A stretch of 64,000 bases of DNA from JBQTKD01 sp052386455 (GTDB taxonomy: Bacteria; Actinomycetota; Actinomycetes; Sporichthyales; Sporichthyaceae). The stretch lies in NCBI GenBank assembly GCA_052386455.1, contig JBQTKD010000003.1:1-64000 (forward strand), written 5' to 3'. A program made the position numbers and the translations under genes. The notes under the pieces were generated by a model, which was not told where the DNA came from, ran no database searches, and saw nothing but the letters and a program-made list of their open reading frames with translations. Positions 1 through 8,153 of the stretch are shown piece by piece (within the stretch, counting starts at the first letter, position 1; every line of letters starts with the position of its first letter).

Positions 1-127
1 GCCGGGGGGGGGGCGCCCCGCCCCCCCCGCCCCCGCCCGGTCGCGGCGCTGGGACGGCCCCCCGGCCCCGCGTTGCGCCGGGCGGCGCCCCCCGCCCGGG
101 CCCCACCGTCCCAACATGGGGGCGCTA
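1..127. other. Low-complexity G/C homopolymer edge
   Basis: The first ~127 bases are almost pure runs of G and C, unlike anything else in the window. They lie inside the 3' part of the left-most regulator gene, where the other SARP has normal mixed-composition coding sequence. This is most simply a low-quality contig end, so the protein translated from it should not be trusted. Confidence 0.6.
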
Positions 128-902
128 CCCCCCCCACTTCTTCGGACGTTGCGGCCAGGACGAGGGCCTCCGCCCGGCGCAACTCGGGGCCTGGGTCCAG
201 TCCCAGCTCCTCGACGAGGCGTTCGCGTGCGGCGCGGTACGCCGCCAGCGCGTCGGCGCGGCGGCCGCAGCGGTGCAGGGCCACGACGAGATGAGCGCTC
301 GCGTGTTCGCGCAACGGGTGGGCCGCCACGTGCGGTTCGAGAACTCGGAGGGCCTCGCCCGGCTCGTCGGCACCCAGCAGCGATTCGGCCAGCGTCTCGG
401 TCAACGCCAGCCGCAGGTCGTCGAAACGCGTGGCGTCCGTACGTGCGAAGTCGTGGTGCGCGAACTCGGCGAGACTTTCGCCGTGCCAACAGCCCAACGC
501 CGTCCGGCAGTGGGCGGCGGCCTCCGCGTGCCGGCTCGCGGCTGCCGCGGCGCGAGCCTGGTCCGCGAGCCGCTCCACCGTGTCGAGATCGATCTCCGGC
601 TCCGGTCCGGCGAGCGCGTAGCCGTCGTCCGCGTAACCGATCGCGACGCCCGTCGGCTCCAACGTCCGACGCAGGCGGGAGACGAGGGCCTGCAGACTGC
701 CGCGTGCGTCCGCAGGCAGGTCGTTGCCCCACAGCGGCTCGGCGAGGGCGTCGGCCCGAACACGGCGGCCGGCGCGCTGGGCGAGCAGGAGCATTGCGAG
801 AAGTGTGCGGGCCTTGGCCCCGGACACCTCGACGGCGGCGGCTCCGTGCCGGACCTCGAAGGCGCCGAGAAGACGGACCTGCAGTGCGGGTGGCGGAGTC
901 AC
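1..902 (-). CDS. SARP/BTAD-family transcriptional regulator (partial)
   Basis: AfsR/SARP-type activator, cut off by the window edge. From GTG at 902 the frame reads an N-terminal OmpR-like winged helix (start MTPPPALQVRLLGAFEV, then LRRTLEPTGVAIGYADDGYAL) followed by a bacterial transcriptional activation domain (RREHASAHL-like helices, ADALAAYRAARERLVEELG, GLDPGPELRRAEALVL). The start GTG overlaps the TGA stop of the upstream SARP (GTGA), so the two are translationally coupled paralogues. The frame stays open to the edge, but the last ~40 codons are homopolymer and unreliable. Whether it carries an ATPase domain like its neighbour cannot be seen. It probably acts on direct-repeat promoters such as those at 4020, 8105 and 15923 (inference). 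Confidence 0.85.
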   Translation of the reverse strand, partial: MTPPPALQVRLLGAFEVRHGAAAVEVSGAKARTLLAMLLLAQRAGRRVRADALAEPLWGNDLPADARGSLQALVSRLRRTLEPTGVAIGYADDGYALAGPEPEIDLDTVERLADQARAAAAASRHAEAAAHCRTALGCWHGESLAEFAHHDFARTDATRFDDLRLALTETLAESLLGADEPGEALRVLEPHVAAHPLREHASAHLVVALHRCGRRADALAAYRAARERLVEELGLDPGPELRRAEALVLAATSEEVGGVAPPCWDGGARAGGAARRNAGPGGRPSAATGRGRGGRGAPPP

Positions 903-3900
903 GACGCCCGCCCGGCGGCCGCCCGCAGTTCCTCGAGCGTCAGCCGGAGCACCGCGTCCCGATCGGCGATGTCGACGGGCGGCTCCACCTGCGCGCGTCC
1001 CTCGGCCGTCGAACGAGCCCGCGCCATCGCCTCGGCGATCTGCGGCAGAGTGCCGCCGGGCGTCTCGTTGAACCAGTCGTGCACTGCCGCGGCGTCCAAC
1101 AGGAGCGCAACGCGCTGGGGCCGTTCGCTTGCCGCCAATGCGATCGCCGCGATCTGCAGGGTGTCGTTGACCCACCGCCGGGTGGACATTCGCCGCAGCA
1201 GCGCGACGAGCTCGATCAGGCGCTCGACGGCGAGCGGCCACTGGCCCGCGAGGCTGGACACCGTCGCGGCACGCAGGAAGGCCAGTGCTCGCATGGTGGG
1301 CAGGCCCGAGGCCTCCGCCGCCGACAGGGCGCGTTGGGCGGCCGCTTCGGCGGCTCGATGGTCGCCGTCCACGACCAGCGCCAGCGCGTGACATCCCCAG
1401 TGCATGGCGCCCAAGGGGTTGTTGTGGGACGCGCCGGCAACCAGTCGTTCGCTGCGCTCGCGCGCGGCCGCAACGTCGCCCAGGCTGAGGTCGACGTACA
1501 CCAGGCTTTGGTGACAGGTGGCGGTCACGCCCTTGACCGCCCCGGCCGCGGCGGCGTCGAGAACCTGGAGCAGGCGTTCGCGCCCCTGCCGCGGGTCGGA
1601 CCGCAGAAGGATGTTCGCCTCCGCCCACGCGGCCACGATCCGAGCCTCGTCGTCGCCACTCTCGGCCGTGCACTCGACAGCTCGCGCCGCCAGGGCCGGG
1701 TCGCCGGTGAACCACGCCAGACCGGCCAACAGCATGCCCGACTCGGGAAGGTTCAGCCGCTCGGCGAGCGCATGGCCCTGTTCCAGCCAACGCGGCGGAT
1801 CGTCCGCCGGATCGTCTTGGGCGGCCCACGCCGACACCAAGTCCGCCGCCAGTCGAACGGCAACGGGGTCTTCGGCGGCCAGGGACCACTCCACGGCGGC
1901 GCGGTAGTTGTGGGAGTCGAGCAGTCCGCCCCTCCAGAGGAAACCCACTCTGTCCACGCGCTGAGACGCCCCGGTGGCGTTGAAGATGCGGTGGTCGGCA
2001 GCCCCCACGTCCCGTCCGATCCGCTCGGCGAAGTGGCGGGCATGCCGCGCACGAAGCTGGTTTACCCGAAGGTCGTCGTTCGCCAGTTCGGCGGCGTACT
2101 GGCGAATCGGCTCGAGCATGCGGTACCGGCCCGGTCCATGGTCGGCCGTGGCGACCATGGACCGTTCGACGAGTTGCGCGAGCATCTCGGCCGCCGCGCC
2201 GAGTTGCGCGACACCGGCCACCGCGGCCGCCGCGGGGACGTCGAAGCTGCCCGGAAACACCGACAGGCACGCCAGTAGTTCGCGTTCGGGCGGGGTGGCC
2301 AGCGCTGCGCTCCAGTCGATGGCGGCTCGCATGGTGCGGTGGCGGGAGTCCGCCGAGCGGTGGCCGCCGGTGAGCAGGGAGAACTGGTCGTCGAGTCCGG
2401 CGGCGACGCCCCGCAGGCCGAGTGCCCGCACGCGTGCGGCGGCCAGTTCGATGGCGAGCGGAATTCCCTCGAGCCGCCGGCAGATCTCCGCAACGATCGG
2501 CCCATCGGGCGCGCCCGCCTCGAAGCTCGGCGCTGCCAGAGCAACCCGGTCCAGGAAGAACGCGCCCGCGTCGCTTGCCCGAACCGCGGCCAGATCGGCA
2601 CCGGCGGCGGGCAGCGACAGGGACCTGGCCGACCACACGCACTCGTCGGGCAGCAGCAGGGGCTCGCGGCTGGTGACCAGCACACGCACCCCCGGCGCCT
2701 CGGTGAGCAGCGCATGGACCAGGCGTGCGGATTCGTCGAGCAGGTGCTCGCAGTTGTCGAGGACGACGAGTAACTGACGTGACCTCAGTTTGCTTGCCAG
2801 CATGGCGTTCGCGTCGCCCTCCGGGGCGCCGAGCATGCCCATCGCCGCCATGACGGCGGGCACGACCTGCGCCGGGGACTCCACGGACGCCAGGGACGCG
2901 AACCAGACGCCGTCGGCGAAGCGCTCGATCGAACCGGTGGCCTCGACCAACCTGGTCGCAACCTCGACGGCCAGGCGAGTCTTGCCCGCTCCGCCCGGCC
3001 CCCCACACCGTGACGAGCCGATGGCTTGCCAGGAGCTGCGACACCTCGGCGAGCTCTGCCGTCGTCCGACGAACCGCCCGCCGAGGTTCGGCAGATTGTG
3101 CGCGGGCCCGCCGCCGCTACCGGATGACGTCTCCTGTGGCCGCCTGTCGTACCGCTCGGGGTGCGACAGGCCCCGGTCCGGTACGACAAGCTCTGGACTG
3201 TCCTCGAGCACCAGCGCCTCGACGCGGCGCAACTCCGGGCCCGGATCGAGGCCGAGTTCCTCGGCGATGCGAGCGCGCACGTCGCGATACACCGCCAGGG
3301 CGTCGGCGCGGCGGCCGCAGCGGTGCAGCGCGGTCATCAGTCTCGCCGCGGCCTCCTCGCGAAACGGGTGGGCGGCGACGTGGGGCTCCAGCAACCCGAC
3401 AGCCTCCGCCGCGCGCCCGGCCGACAGCAGAACGTCACCCCTACTCTCCGTCAACTGCACGTGCACCTCGTCCAGTCGGGCGGCGTCGAGACGGAAGAAC
3501 TCGCGGTCGGCGAACTCCGCGTAGGCCGGTCCGCGACGCAGCGCGAGCGCCGCCCGCAGGTGGCCTTCCGCCACGTCGTACTCGCCGTCCGCCGCGGCCT
3601 GCGCACCGAGCCGGGCGAGTTCGGCTCGGTGTCCCACGTCGGTGGAGGCGCCGGCCAATGCGTAGCCGCCGGAGCGGAACTCGACGGTGCAGCCGCCCGC
3701 CAGGGCGCGCCGGGCACGCGAGACCACCGCCTGCAGTCGGCCCGCTTCGTCCCCTCCGTCGGAGGAGCCCCAGAGTTCTTCGACGAGAACGTCGGTGCGG
3801 ACGAGCCGCCCCGGCTCGGCGGCGAGCATGGCCAACAGCAGGCGCACTTTGTGCCCGGACACCGCGCGCACCACGCCGTCCACGGTCACGACGAGTTCGC

Positions 3901-3937
3901 CAAGCAGCCCGAAGACCGCTGCGCCCTGCGCCGGCAT
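899..3937 (-). CDS. AfsR-like SARP regulator with NB-ARC ATPase domain
   Basis: Large regulator of 1012 aa. Residues ~1-100 form an OmpR-type winged helix, ~100-250 the BTAD domain (AEELGLDPGPELRRVEAL), ~290-600 an NB-ARC/STAND ATPase with P-loop GGAGKT, Walker B LLVVLDNCEHLL and the GIPLAIELAAAR motif, and ~600-1012 a helical TPR-like tail. This is the AfsR/LuxR-SARP layout; the family activates secondary metabolism by binding direct repeats near -35. Just before the P-loop about 20 residues are out of frame. The expected AELAEVSQLLASHRLVTVWG lies in the next frame between ~3062 and a C6 run at 2999-3004, implying a compensating pair of 1-nt errors. The gene diverges from the 4069 gene, whose promoter carries a SARP-like repeat array. 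Confidence 0.92.
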   Translation of the reverse strand: MPAQGAAVFGLLGELVVTVDGVVRAVSGHKVRLLLAMLAAEPGRLVRTDVLVEELWGSSDGGDEAGRLQAVVSRARRALAGGCTVEFRSGGYALAGASTDVGHRAELARLGAQAAADGEYDVAEGHLRAALALRRGPAYAEFADREFFRLDAARLDEVHVQLTESRGDVLLSAGRAAEAVGLLEPHVAAHPFREEAAARLMTALHRCGRRADALAVYRDVRARIAEELGLDPGPELRRVEALVLEDSPELVVPDRGLSHPERYDRRPQETSSGSGGGPAHNLPNLGGRFVGRRQSSPRCRSSWQAIGSSRCGGPGGAGKTRLAVEVATRLVEATGSIERFADGVWFASLASVESPAQVVPAVMAAMGMLGAPEGDANAMLASKLRSRQLLVVLDNCEHLLDESARLVHALLTEAPGVRVLVTSREPLLLPDECVWSARSLSLPAAGADLAAVRASDAGAFFLDRVALAAPSFEAGAPDGPIVAEICRRLEGIPLAIELAAARVRALGLRGVAAGLDDQFSLLTGGHRSADSRHRTMRAAIDWSAALATPPERELLACLSVFPGSFDVPAAAAVAGVAQLGAAAEMLAQLVERSMVATADHGPGRYRMLEPIRQYAAELANDDLRVNQLRARHARHFAERIGRDVGAADHRIFNATGASQRVDRVGFLWRGGLLDSHNYRAAVEWSLAAEDPVAVRLAADLVSAWAAQDDPADDPPRWLEQGHALAERLNLPESGMLLAGLAWFTGDPALAARAVECTAESGDDEARIVAAWAEANILLRSDPRQGRERLLQVLDAAAAGAVKGVTATCHQSLVYVDLSLGDVAAARERSERLVAGASHNNPLGAMHWGCHALALVVDGDHRAAEAAAQRALSAAEASGLPTMRALAFLRAATVSSLAGQWPLAVERLIELVALLRRMSTRRWVNDTLQIAAIALAASERPQRVALLLDAAAVHDWFNETPGGTLPQIAEAMARARSTAEGRAQVEPPVDIADRDAVLRLTLEELRAAAGRAS

Positions 3938-4019
3938 CCAACCTCCCGTGTCGCGGGAAGCGTAGGGCCCCCGTCAACGGCGCGCCGGTTTCGCGGCCGG
4001 GACGGCGCTGCGAGGTCGC

Positions 4020-4062
4020 GTCAGTGCCGCGTCAGCGGGACATCGGCGGTGTTCGCCACGCT
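4020..4062 (+). promoter_or_regulatory. SARP-type direct-repeat promoter A
   Basis: GTCAG begins at 4020 and 4031 and ATCGG at 4042, giving exactly 11-bp spacing. The third heptamer ends at 4048, and 8 bp later a -10-like CACGCT (4057-4062) lies 12 nt before the ATG at 4069, so the transcript is probably leaderless. 11-bp-spaced heptamers 8 bp from the -10 are the known SARP operator geometry. The same array recurs at 8105 and 15923. Confidence 0.75.
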
Positions 4063-4068
4063 GCACCC

Positions 4069-4275
4069 ATGACCTCGATCACCGTTCTCGGATCCGTCCC
4101 CGCGTCGACGAGCGTGCGCGGATCCACCCGCCGCCGCCGCTGGCTGGGCGGCCTCGCCTCCGCGCTCGGGCGCGCCCTGGTCCCGGCCGACCCCAACCTG
4201 GCGTGGACCCTCGGTCCGGACGGTCTGCCGTGTCTGGCGCTCGTCGATCGCGACGATGCCACAGACCCGCGGTGA
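4069..4275 (+). CDS. Small conserved protein, AWTxGPDGxP family (copy 1)
   Basis: 68-aa protein of unknown function. After an Arg-rich stretch (STRRRRWLGG) comes the segment PADPNLAWTLGPDGLPCLAL. It is recognisably related to the 60-aa protein at 16037 (PTDSRIAWTIGPDGMPSALL), although the N-termini differ. No signal peptide or membrane span is seen. The start is the ATG 12 nt after the -10 of SARP-like promoter A, which implies leaderless translation. Its TGA overlaps the GTG of the aminotransferase (GTGA), so the two are coupled. The same small-protein-then-enzyme arrangement occurs before the P450. It could be a peptide precursor, an accessory subunit or a regulator of the enzyme; no function is assigned. 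Confidence 0.7.
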   Translation: MTSITVLGSVPASTSVRGSTRRRRWLGGLASALGRALVPADPNLAWTLGPDGLPCLALVDRDDATDPR

Positions 4276-5483
4276 ACGAACCTGCAGGCGGCCCCAACGC
4301 GCGGCTCCGAGCGGTTGCGGCGGCGTGCGCGCCGTTCGTCGAGTTCTACCGCGGCCCGTTGTGGGCCCGGCGCCAGGCCAGTACCGATCCGTGCGACTTC
4401 GTGTTCGGCAACCCGCACGACATGGCCCTGCCGGGCATGGTGGACGCCTTGGCGGCCGTCACGGTGCCACGCGATCCCTCGTGGTTCGCCTACAAGTTCA
4501 GCGAGCCGGAACCCCGAGCGGCGGCGGCCGCTGCACTGCGCGGGCGCATCGGCGTGGACGTCGACCCCGAACACGTCCTGCTGACCAAGGGCGCGTCCGG
4601 CGCGTTGGCGGTCGTGCTCTCCGTGCTGCTGGAACCCGGCGACGAGGTCGTGTACGTGCTGCCGCCGTGGTTCTTCTACTCCGCGACGATCGTGGCCGCC
4701 GGCGGCGTCGGGGTGCCCGTGCAGTGCGACCCGGAGGACTTCGATCTCGACGTCGAGGCGATCGCCGCCGTGATCGGGCCGCGGACGAAAGCGGTGATCG
4801 TCAACACTCCGAACAACCCCACGGGACGGGTCTATCCGCCGGAGACGCTGCGCCGACTGGCGCAGGCGCTGGAGGAGGCCTCGGCGCGAATCGGGCACCG
4901 CGTGTACGCGATCTCCGACGAGCCCTACCACCGGATCCTGTTCCCCGGAACGACGTTCACGAGCCCGGCAGCCCACTACCCGCACGCGTTCGTGCTCTAC
5001 AGCTACGCCAAGACGCTGCTCAATCCCGGTCAGCGGCTCGGTTTCGTCGCGATGGCACCGGGCCTGGCAGGCGCGGACGCGTTGGGCGAGGCGATGTTCT
5101 TCGCCCAGCTCGCCTGCGGGCAGGGGTGGCCGGACGCGACCATGCAGCACGCGTTGGCGGCCCTGGAGGGCGAGTGCATCGACCTGGAGCAGATCCGCCG
5201 GCGCAAGGACGATCTGCTGGGTGCGCTGCGCCGTGCCGGCTACGAGGTACACGATCCGCAGGCGACGTTCTACCTGTTCCCGCGTTCGCCGATCGCCGAC
5301 GACGTGAAGTTCGCCGAACTGCTCGCCGAGCGCGACGTGTTCGTGCTGCCGGGCGAGGTGCTCGCGATGCCGGGATACTTCCGGATCTCGCTGACCTCCA
5401 ACGACGAGATGGTCGCCCGTTCGCTGGACCGCTTCGCCGACGCCTTCGCGGCGGTAGCGGACTACGAGGTGTGCAGGCGGTAG
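4272..5483 (+). CDS. PLP-dependent class I/II aminotransferase
   Basis: 403-aa fold-type I aminotransferase. Visible motifs are NTPNNPTGRVYPPE, the aspartate loop ISDEPYHRILF, and SYAKTLLNPGQRLGF with the PLP-binding Lys at ~247. The C-terminal domain ends PGYFRISLTSND. Length and motifs suit an amino-acid:2-oxoacid aminotransferase; the substrate is not predictable. GTG at 4272 was chosen because it overlaps the stop of the preceding 68-aa gene, and the protein then begins VNEPAGG. It lies in the SARP-repeat transcript starting at 4069, so it is probably a pathway enzyme rather than housekeeping. Its 3' end overlaps the convergent membrane-protein gene by 22 bp. Confidence 0.9.
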   Translation: MNEPAGGPNARLRAVAAACAPFVEFYRGPLWARRQASTDPCDFVFGNPHDMALPGMVDALAAVTVPRDPSWFAYKFSEPEPRAAAAAALRGRIGVDVDPEHVLLTKGASGALAVVLSVLLEPGDEVVYVLPPWFFYSATIVAAGGVGVPVQCDPEDFDLDVEAIAAVIGPRTKAVIVNTPNNPTGRVYPPETLRRLAQALEEASARIGHRVYAISDEPYHRILFPGTTFTSPAAHYPHAFVLYSYAKTLLNPGQRLGFVAMAPGLAGADALGEAMFFAQLACGQGWPDATMQHALAALEGECIDLEQIRRRKDDLLGALRRAGYEVHDPQATFYLFPRSPIADDVKFAELLAERDVFVLPGEVLAMPGYFRISLTSNDEMVARSLDRFADAFAAVADYEVCRR

Positions 5484-5881
5484 AGCTCGGCGGGAATCAC
5501 GGTGTCCGTGCCGCCAGGGTTGCCGAGGCCGATGCCGAGCGCCGCCACGGCGATCAACGCGACCACCAGCACGGTCAGCGCAATGGAGATCCAGCTGCAT
5601 ATCACGCCGGCCCGGATCAGCCCACGTCCGCCGAGGGTGCCGTTGGAGGCCGCGATCTCGCGCTTGGCGCCCGGCGCGAGGATCAGCGCGACGACGCCGG
5701 CGATGCCCCACGCGACGGTCAGCGAGGCGACGCCCAGCAGCAGCACCAGGATCGACTGCCCCGTGGTGCGCTGCACCGGCGGGTACCAGCCCGGCCAGTA
5801 CGGCGGCGGGTAGGCGGGGCCGGCCGCGGGCTGCTCCCAGGCCGTCGCGGTCTGCGGTCCGGTGGGCGTCTGCTCGTTCAT
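5462..5881 (-). CDS. DUF4190-like small membrane protein
   Basis: 139-aa protein with a Pro/Tyr/Trp-rich cytoplasmic N-terminus (PAYPPPYWPGWYPPV) followed by two hydrophobic segments (ILVLLLGVASLTVAWGIAGV and ISIALTVLVVALIAVAAL). This is the usual DUF4190-type arrangement, of unknown function. ATG 5881 (MNEQTPTGPQ) is preferred over an upstream in-frame Met because the upstream DNA matches the conserved promoter module shared with the 7957 and 10374 genes. It converges on the aminotransferase gene. The shared promoter suggests co-regulation with the two exported-protein cassettes. Confidence 0.75.
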   Translation of the reverse strand: MNEQTPTGPQTATAWEQPAAGPAYPPPYWPGWYPPVQRTTGQSILVLLLGVASLTVAWGIAGVVALILAPGAKREIAASNGTLGGRGLIRAGVICSWISIALTVLVVALIAVAALGIGLGNPGGTDTVIPAELYRLHTS

Positions 5882-5952
5882 CGTCGTGGTCCCGTCGCGT
5901 TGGTGATGCGTTCCCAAACCGGGTCGAATTGCCCGAATACGCACTTAGAGAG

Positions 5953-5990
5953 CCGAACGGACGATTCGGTTCCGCGAACGGACGATCTTT
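5953..5990 (-). promoter_or_regulatory. Shared promoter/operator module, copy 1
   Basis: On the minus strand this reads AAAGATCGTCCGTTCGCGGA then ACCGAATCGTCCGTTCGG. Two TCGTCCGTTCG boxes are spaced 21 bp (two helical turns). The same block, with ~60-70 further similar bases down to the start codon, precedes the genes at 7957 and 10374. It lies 72 nt upstream of ATG 5881. The bound factor is unknown. Confidence 0.65.
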
Positions 5991-6048
5991 CCGCTCCGCC
6001 ATTCGGCCGATGTGCGAGCGCCACCCGGCGACCACCGCAGGTGAGGGT

Positions 6049-7026
6049 TCAGCGGGCGGGAAGTGCGTCCCCGCGGACCCAGGTACCGAAATAGATGGCC
6101 AGGCCCGGAACGATGTGGACGTCCACGGGGGTGTCCGGCTTGGCCGGGTCGAGCAGCACAAGAGCGGTGTCGGTCGGCGAGCCCTCCGGCGCCGAGCCAA
6201 TGCGCTTGGCCAGCAGTCGGGTGCCGTCGGGGCTCCAGGCCACCGGCTGCACACCGGGCAACCGCTTGATCTTTCCGGTATCAAAATCGAGCAGGGCGGA
6301 CCCGACAACCTTGTCCTCCCCGCGCTCGTCGGCCCCGACGAGCGTGTAGGCAAACCAATCTCGACCGAATTCGCCGCCGCCGGCGTCCGGACCCAGTTCG
6401 AACGACCGCAGCTTCTTTCCCGCCTTGCCGCGAATCACCACCTTGATGGGCCCGTCCTCGCTGGAGGTGGTGGTCAGCAGACGCCCGTTGTGCGTGGGCG
6501 TTAGACCGAACTCGGTCTTCTCCGTCCGAAACAACAGCGTCTTGGTCTGCTTGCGCAGGTCGTAGGCGAAGTAGCGATTCTCGTCCTTGCGGTCGACCTC
6601 GTCGGTATCGGTGTAGTACATGACGCCGTTGACCACTGTCGGCTGGAAAGCGTGGGGGCGGTCCAGTCCCGGAACCGGCAGGAGGTCACCGGTCCCGCCC
6701 ACCACCGCCAGCCGGTCGATGTTTGCGTCCCCGGCGGCCACGAGAACGTCTCGTCCATCGGCACCCAACGACGAGATGCGCTTGCCGGTGGTGATGCGGT
6801 CGATCGCAAAGGGCTGAAAGCGGATTGCGTAGACGTCGCCGAACAGGTGGTTGTTCTCGGCACTGGCTACCACGTAGGCGTCGTAGCTCGCCAGATCGCG
6901 TGCCGCCGGGAGCGGCGGGGTCTGGGCCGCGGTTGCCGCGCCGGGACCGCCACCGCAGCCGGACAGCAGGCCGAGGGTCAGCGCGGTCGCAGCGGCGGCC
7001 AGCCGGCCAGCGAAACGAGTCGACAT
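6049..7026 (-). CDS. Lipoprotein, WD40/TolB-like repeat protein (copy A)
   Basis: 325-aa predicted lipoprotein. The signal sequence runs MSTRFAGRLAAAATALTLGL with lipobox LLSGC, so it should be anchored outside the membrane. The mature part starts DLASYDAYVVASAENN and contains repeated beta-rich segments (ISSLGADGRDVLVAAGDANI, VQPVAWSPDGTRLLAKR) typical of beta-propeller blades. Function unknown. It is a clear paralogue of the lipoprotein at 11172 (shared DLASYDA, VYAIRF, ITT.KR.SSL.AD). It follows the exported-protein gene at 7040 by 13 bp, so the two form a bicistronic cassette that is duplicated in inverted orientation. Confidence 0.8.
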   Translation of the reverse strand: MSTRFAGRLAAAATALTLGLLSGCGGGPGAATAAQTPPLPAARDLASYDAYVVASAENNHLFGDVYAIRFQPFAIDRITTGKRISSLGADGRDVLVAAGDANIDRLAVVGGTGDLLPVPGLDRPHAFQPTVVNGVMYYTDTDEVDRKDENRYFAYDLRKQTKTLLFRTEKTEFGLTPTHNGRLLTTTSSEDGPIKVVIRGKAGKKLRSFELGPDAGGGEFGRDWFAYTLVGADERGEDKVVGSALLDFDTGKIKRLPGVQPVAWSPDGTRLLAKRIGSAPEGSPTDTALVLLDPAKPDTPVDVHIVPGLAIYFGTWVRGDALPAR

Positions 7027-7039
7027 GTTCGGCAGTCTG

Positions 7040-7957
7040 TCAGGAGGCCGAGCGGAAGGCGTGCAACTGGAAGCCGCCGACCTCGACGGTCTTGGCCTTC
7101 GCCGGGGTGAACTCGAACAGCGAATGGGCAACCGCGCCGTGGAAGTCCTTGCTGCCGCTCCAGTTGCGGCACCCCATCCAGGCGCCGATGCAGGAGTCCT
7201 GCCACCATGCGTTGACCGCGTTGCGGGCGTAGACGTCGACGTCGGTCTTGAACGGGGTGGCGATCGAGCCGGTGAGCTTGTGCGTTGGGGTCTGCGAAAT
7301 GCCGCCGGAGATCTCCATGGCCTTGACCGGCACGCTGAAGGCCAGGTCCATGGTGTAGTTCGCCGGGGTCTCCCCCTCCTTCCACTCCTGGCCGATCTTG
7401 TAGGTGGCATTCGGGTCGGCATAGGCGATGCCGACGCCGGCGCGGCGCAGCCGGCTGCCGCCCTCGGTGTCCGAGCCGCCGGCACCGCAGATCTCGAACT
7501 GGGTGGACTTGTAGGTTCCCGAAGCGCCCTTCATCCAGCGTGCGTTCTTCTGCCGATAGGCGTAGAACAGCGCCTGGGTCTTGCCCTTGTCGTCGGCCAG
7601 GAACGCCTCCGCCGGGGTGAACGCCGTGAAGTCCTTGTTGCCCTTGGTCTTGGGCAGGCACGAGTACTTGGCGAGCTTGCCGTTGCCGGTGCCGCTGCGC
7701 AGCGCGACGGTCCGCGGGGAGCCGATCGAGCGGCCGAGGTCGTCGACGACCTGGGTGATCGCGGACAGGTTGACCAGCTTGCCGGCGTTCCCGTCCAGCA
7801 CCAGCGATCCGGTGACGACGGTGTCGGTGAAGAGGCCGGAGAGGTCCAGGCTCTCCTTCTCGGTCTGCGCCGAGGCGGCGGGCGCGAGTGCGATCCCGGC
7901 CACCAGCGCGGCGGCGACGGCGGTGACGCGAGTCGAGATCCGGGCGAAGGTCGGCAT
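7040..7957 (-). CDS. Exported protein of unknown function (copy A)
   Basis: 305-aa protein with a Sec signal peptide (VTAVAAALVAGIALAPAASA, cleavage near ASA-QT). The mature protein has several cysteines (KYSCLPKTKG, FEICGAGGSD, WWQDSCIGAWMGCRNW) and the conserved block ISQTPTHKLTGSIATPF. No known domain recognised. ATG 7957 is preceded by AGGAG at 8-nt spacing. It is paralogous to the protein at 10374. It is probably co-transcribed with the lipoprotein gene downstream, from the shared promoter module at 8022-8058. Secretion plus a lipoprotein partner suggests an envelope-associated complex (inference). Confidence 0.8.
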   Translation of the reverse strand: MPTFARISTRVTAVAAALVAGIALAPAASAQTEKESLDLSGLFTDTVVTGSLVLDGNAGKLVNLSAITQVVDDLGRSIGSPRTVALRSGTGNGKLAKYSCLPKTKGNKDFTAFTPAEAFLADDKGKTQALFYAYRQKNARWMKGASGTYKSTQFEICGAGGSDTEGGSRLRRAGVGIAYADPNATYKIGQEWKEGETPANYTMDLAFSVPVKAMEISGGISQTPTHKLTGSIATPFKTDVDVYARNAVNAWWQDSCIGAWMGCRNWSGSKDFHGAVAHSLFEFTPAKAKTVEVGGFQLHAFRSAS

Positions 7958-8021
7958 GTGAACTGCTCCTGGTGATGTGTCCCGTACCGGGGCGAATCGC
8001 CCGGAATGGTGGCTTAGAGGA

Positions 8022-8058
8022 CCAAACGGACGATTCGGTTCCACGAACGGACGATCTT
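8022..8058 (-). promoter_or_regulatory. Shared promoter/operator module, copy 2
   Basis: The minus strand reads AAGATCGTCCGTTCGTGGAA then CCGAATCGTCCGTTTGG: two TCGTCCGTT(C/T)G boxes 21 bp apart, 65 nt upstream of ATG 7957. It is nearly identical to the blocks at 5953-5990 and 10276-10315, and an inverted TTCG-N6-CGAA lies between the boxes. Confidence 0.65.
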
Positions 8059-8104
8059 CTTCTCAACCGTTCGGCGGAGCGATCCACGGGGCCTGCGGTG
8101 CGGC

Positions 8105-8147
8105 GTCAGCGCCGCGTCAGTGCCACATCGGCAGTTCGCGGCACAGT
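8105..8147 (+). promoter_or_regulatory. SARP-type direct-repeat promoter B
   Basis: GTCAG at 8105 and 8116 and ATCGG at 8127, all 11 bp apart. The third heptamer ends at 8133 and the -10-like CACAGT occupies 8142-8147, again 8 bp later and 12 nt before the ATG at 8154. Phasing is identical to promoter A. Confidence 0.75.
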
Positions 8148-8153
8148 CGGCCC

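Noticed and set aside
116..2278. Long plus-strand open frames across the SARP genes
   Set aside because: Arg/Pro-rich antisense shadows of the minus-strand SARP frames, with no domain signal.
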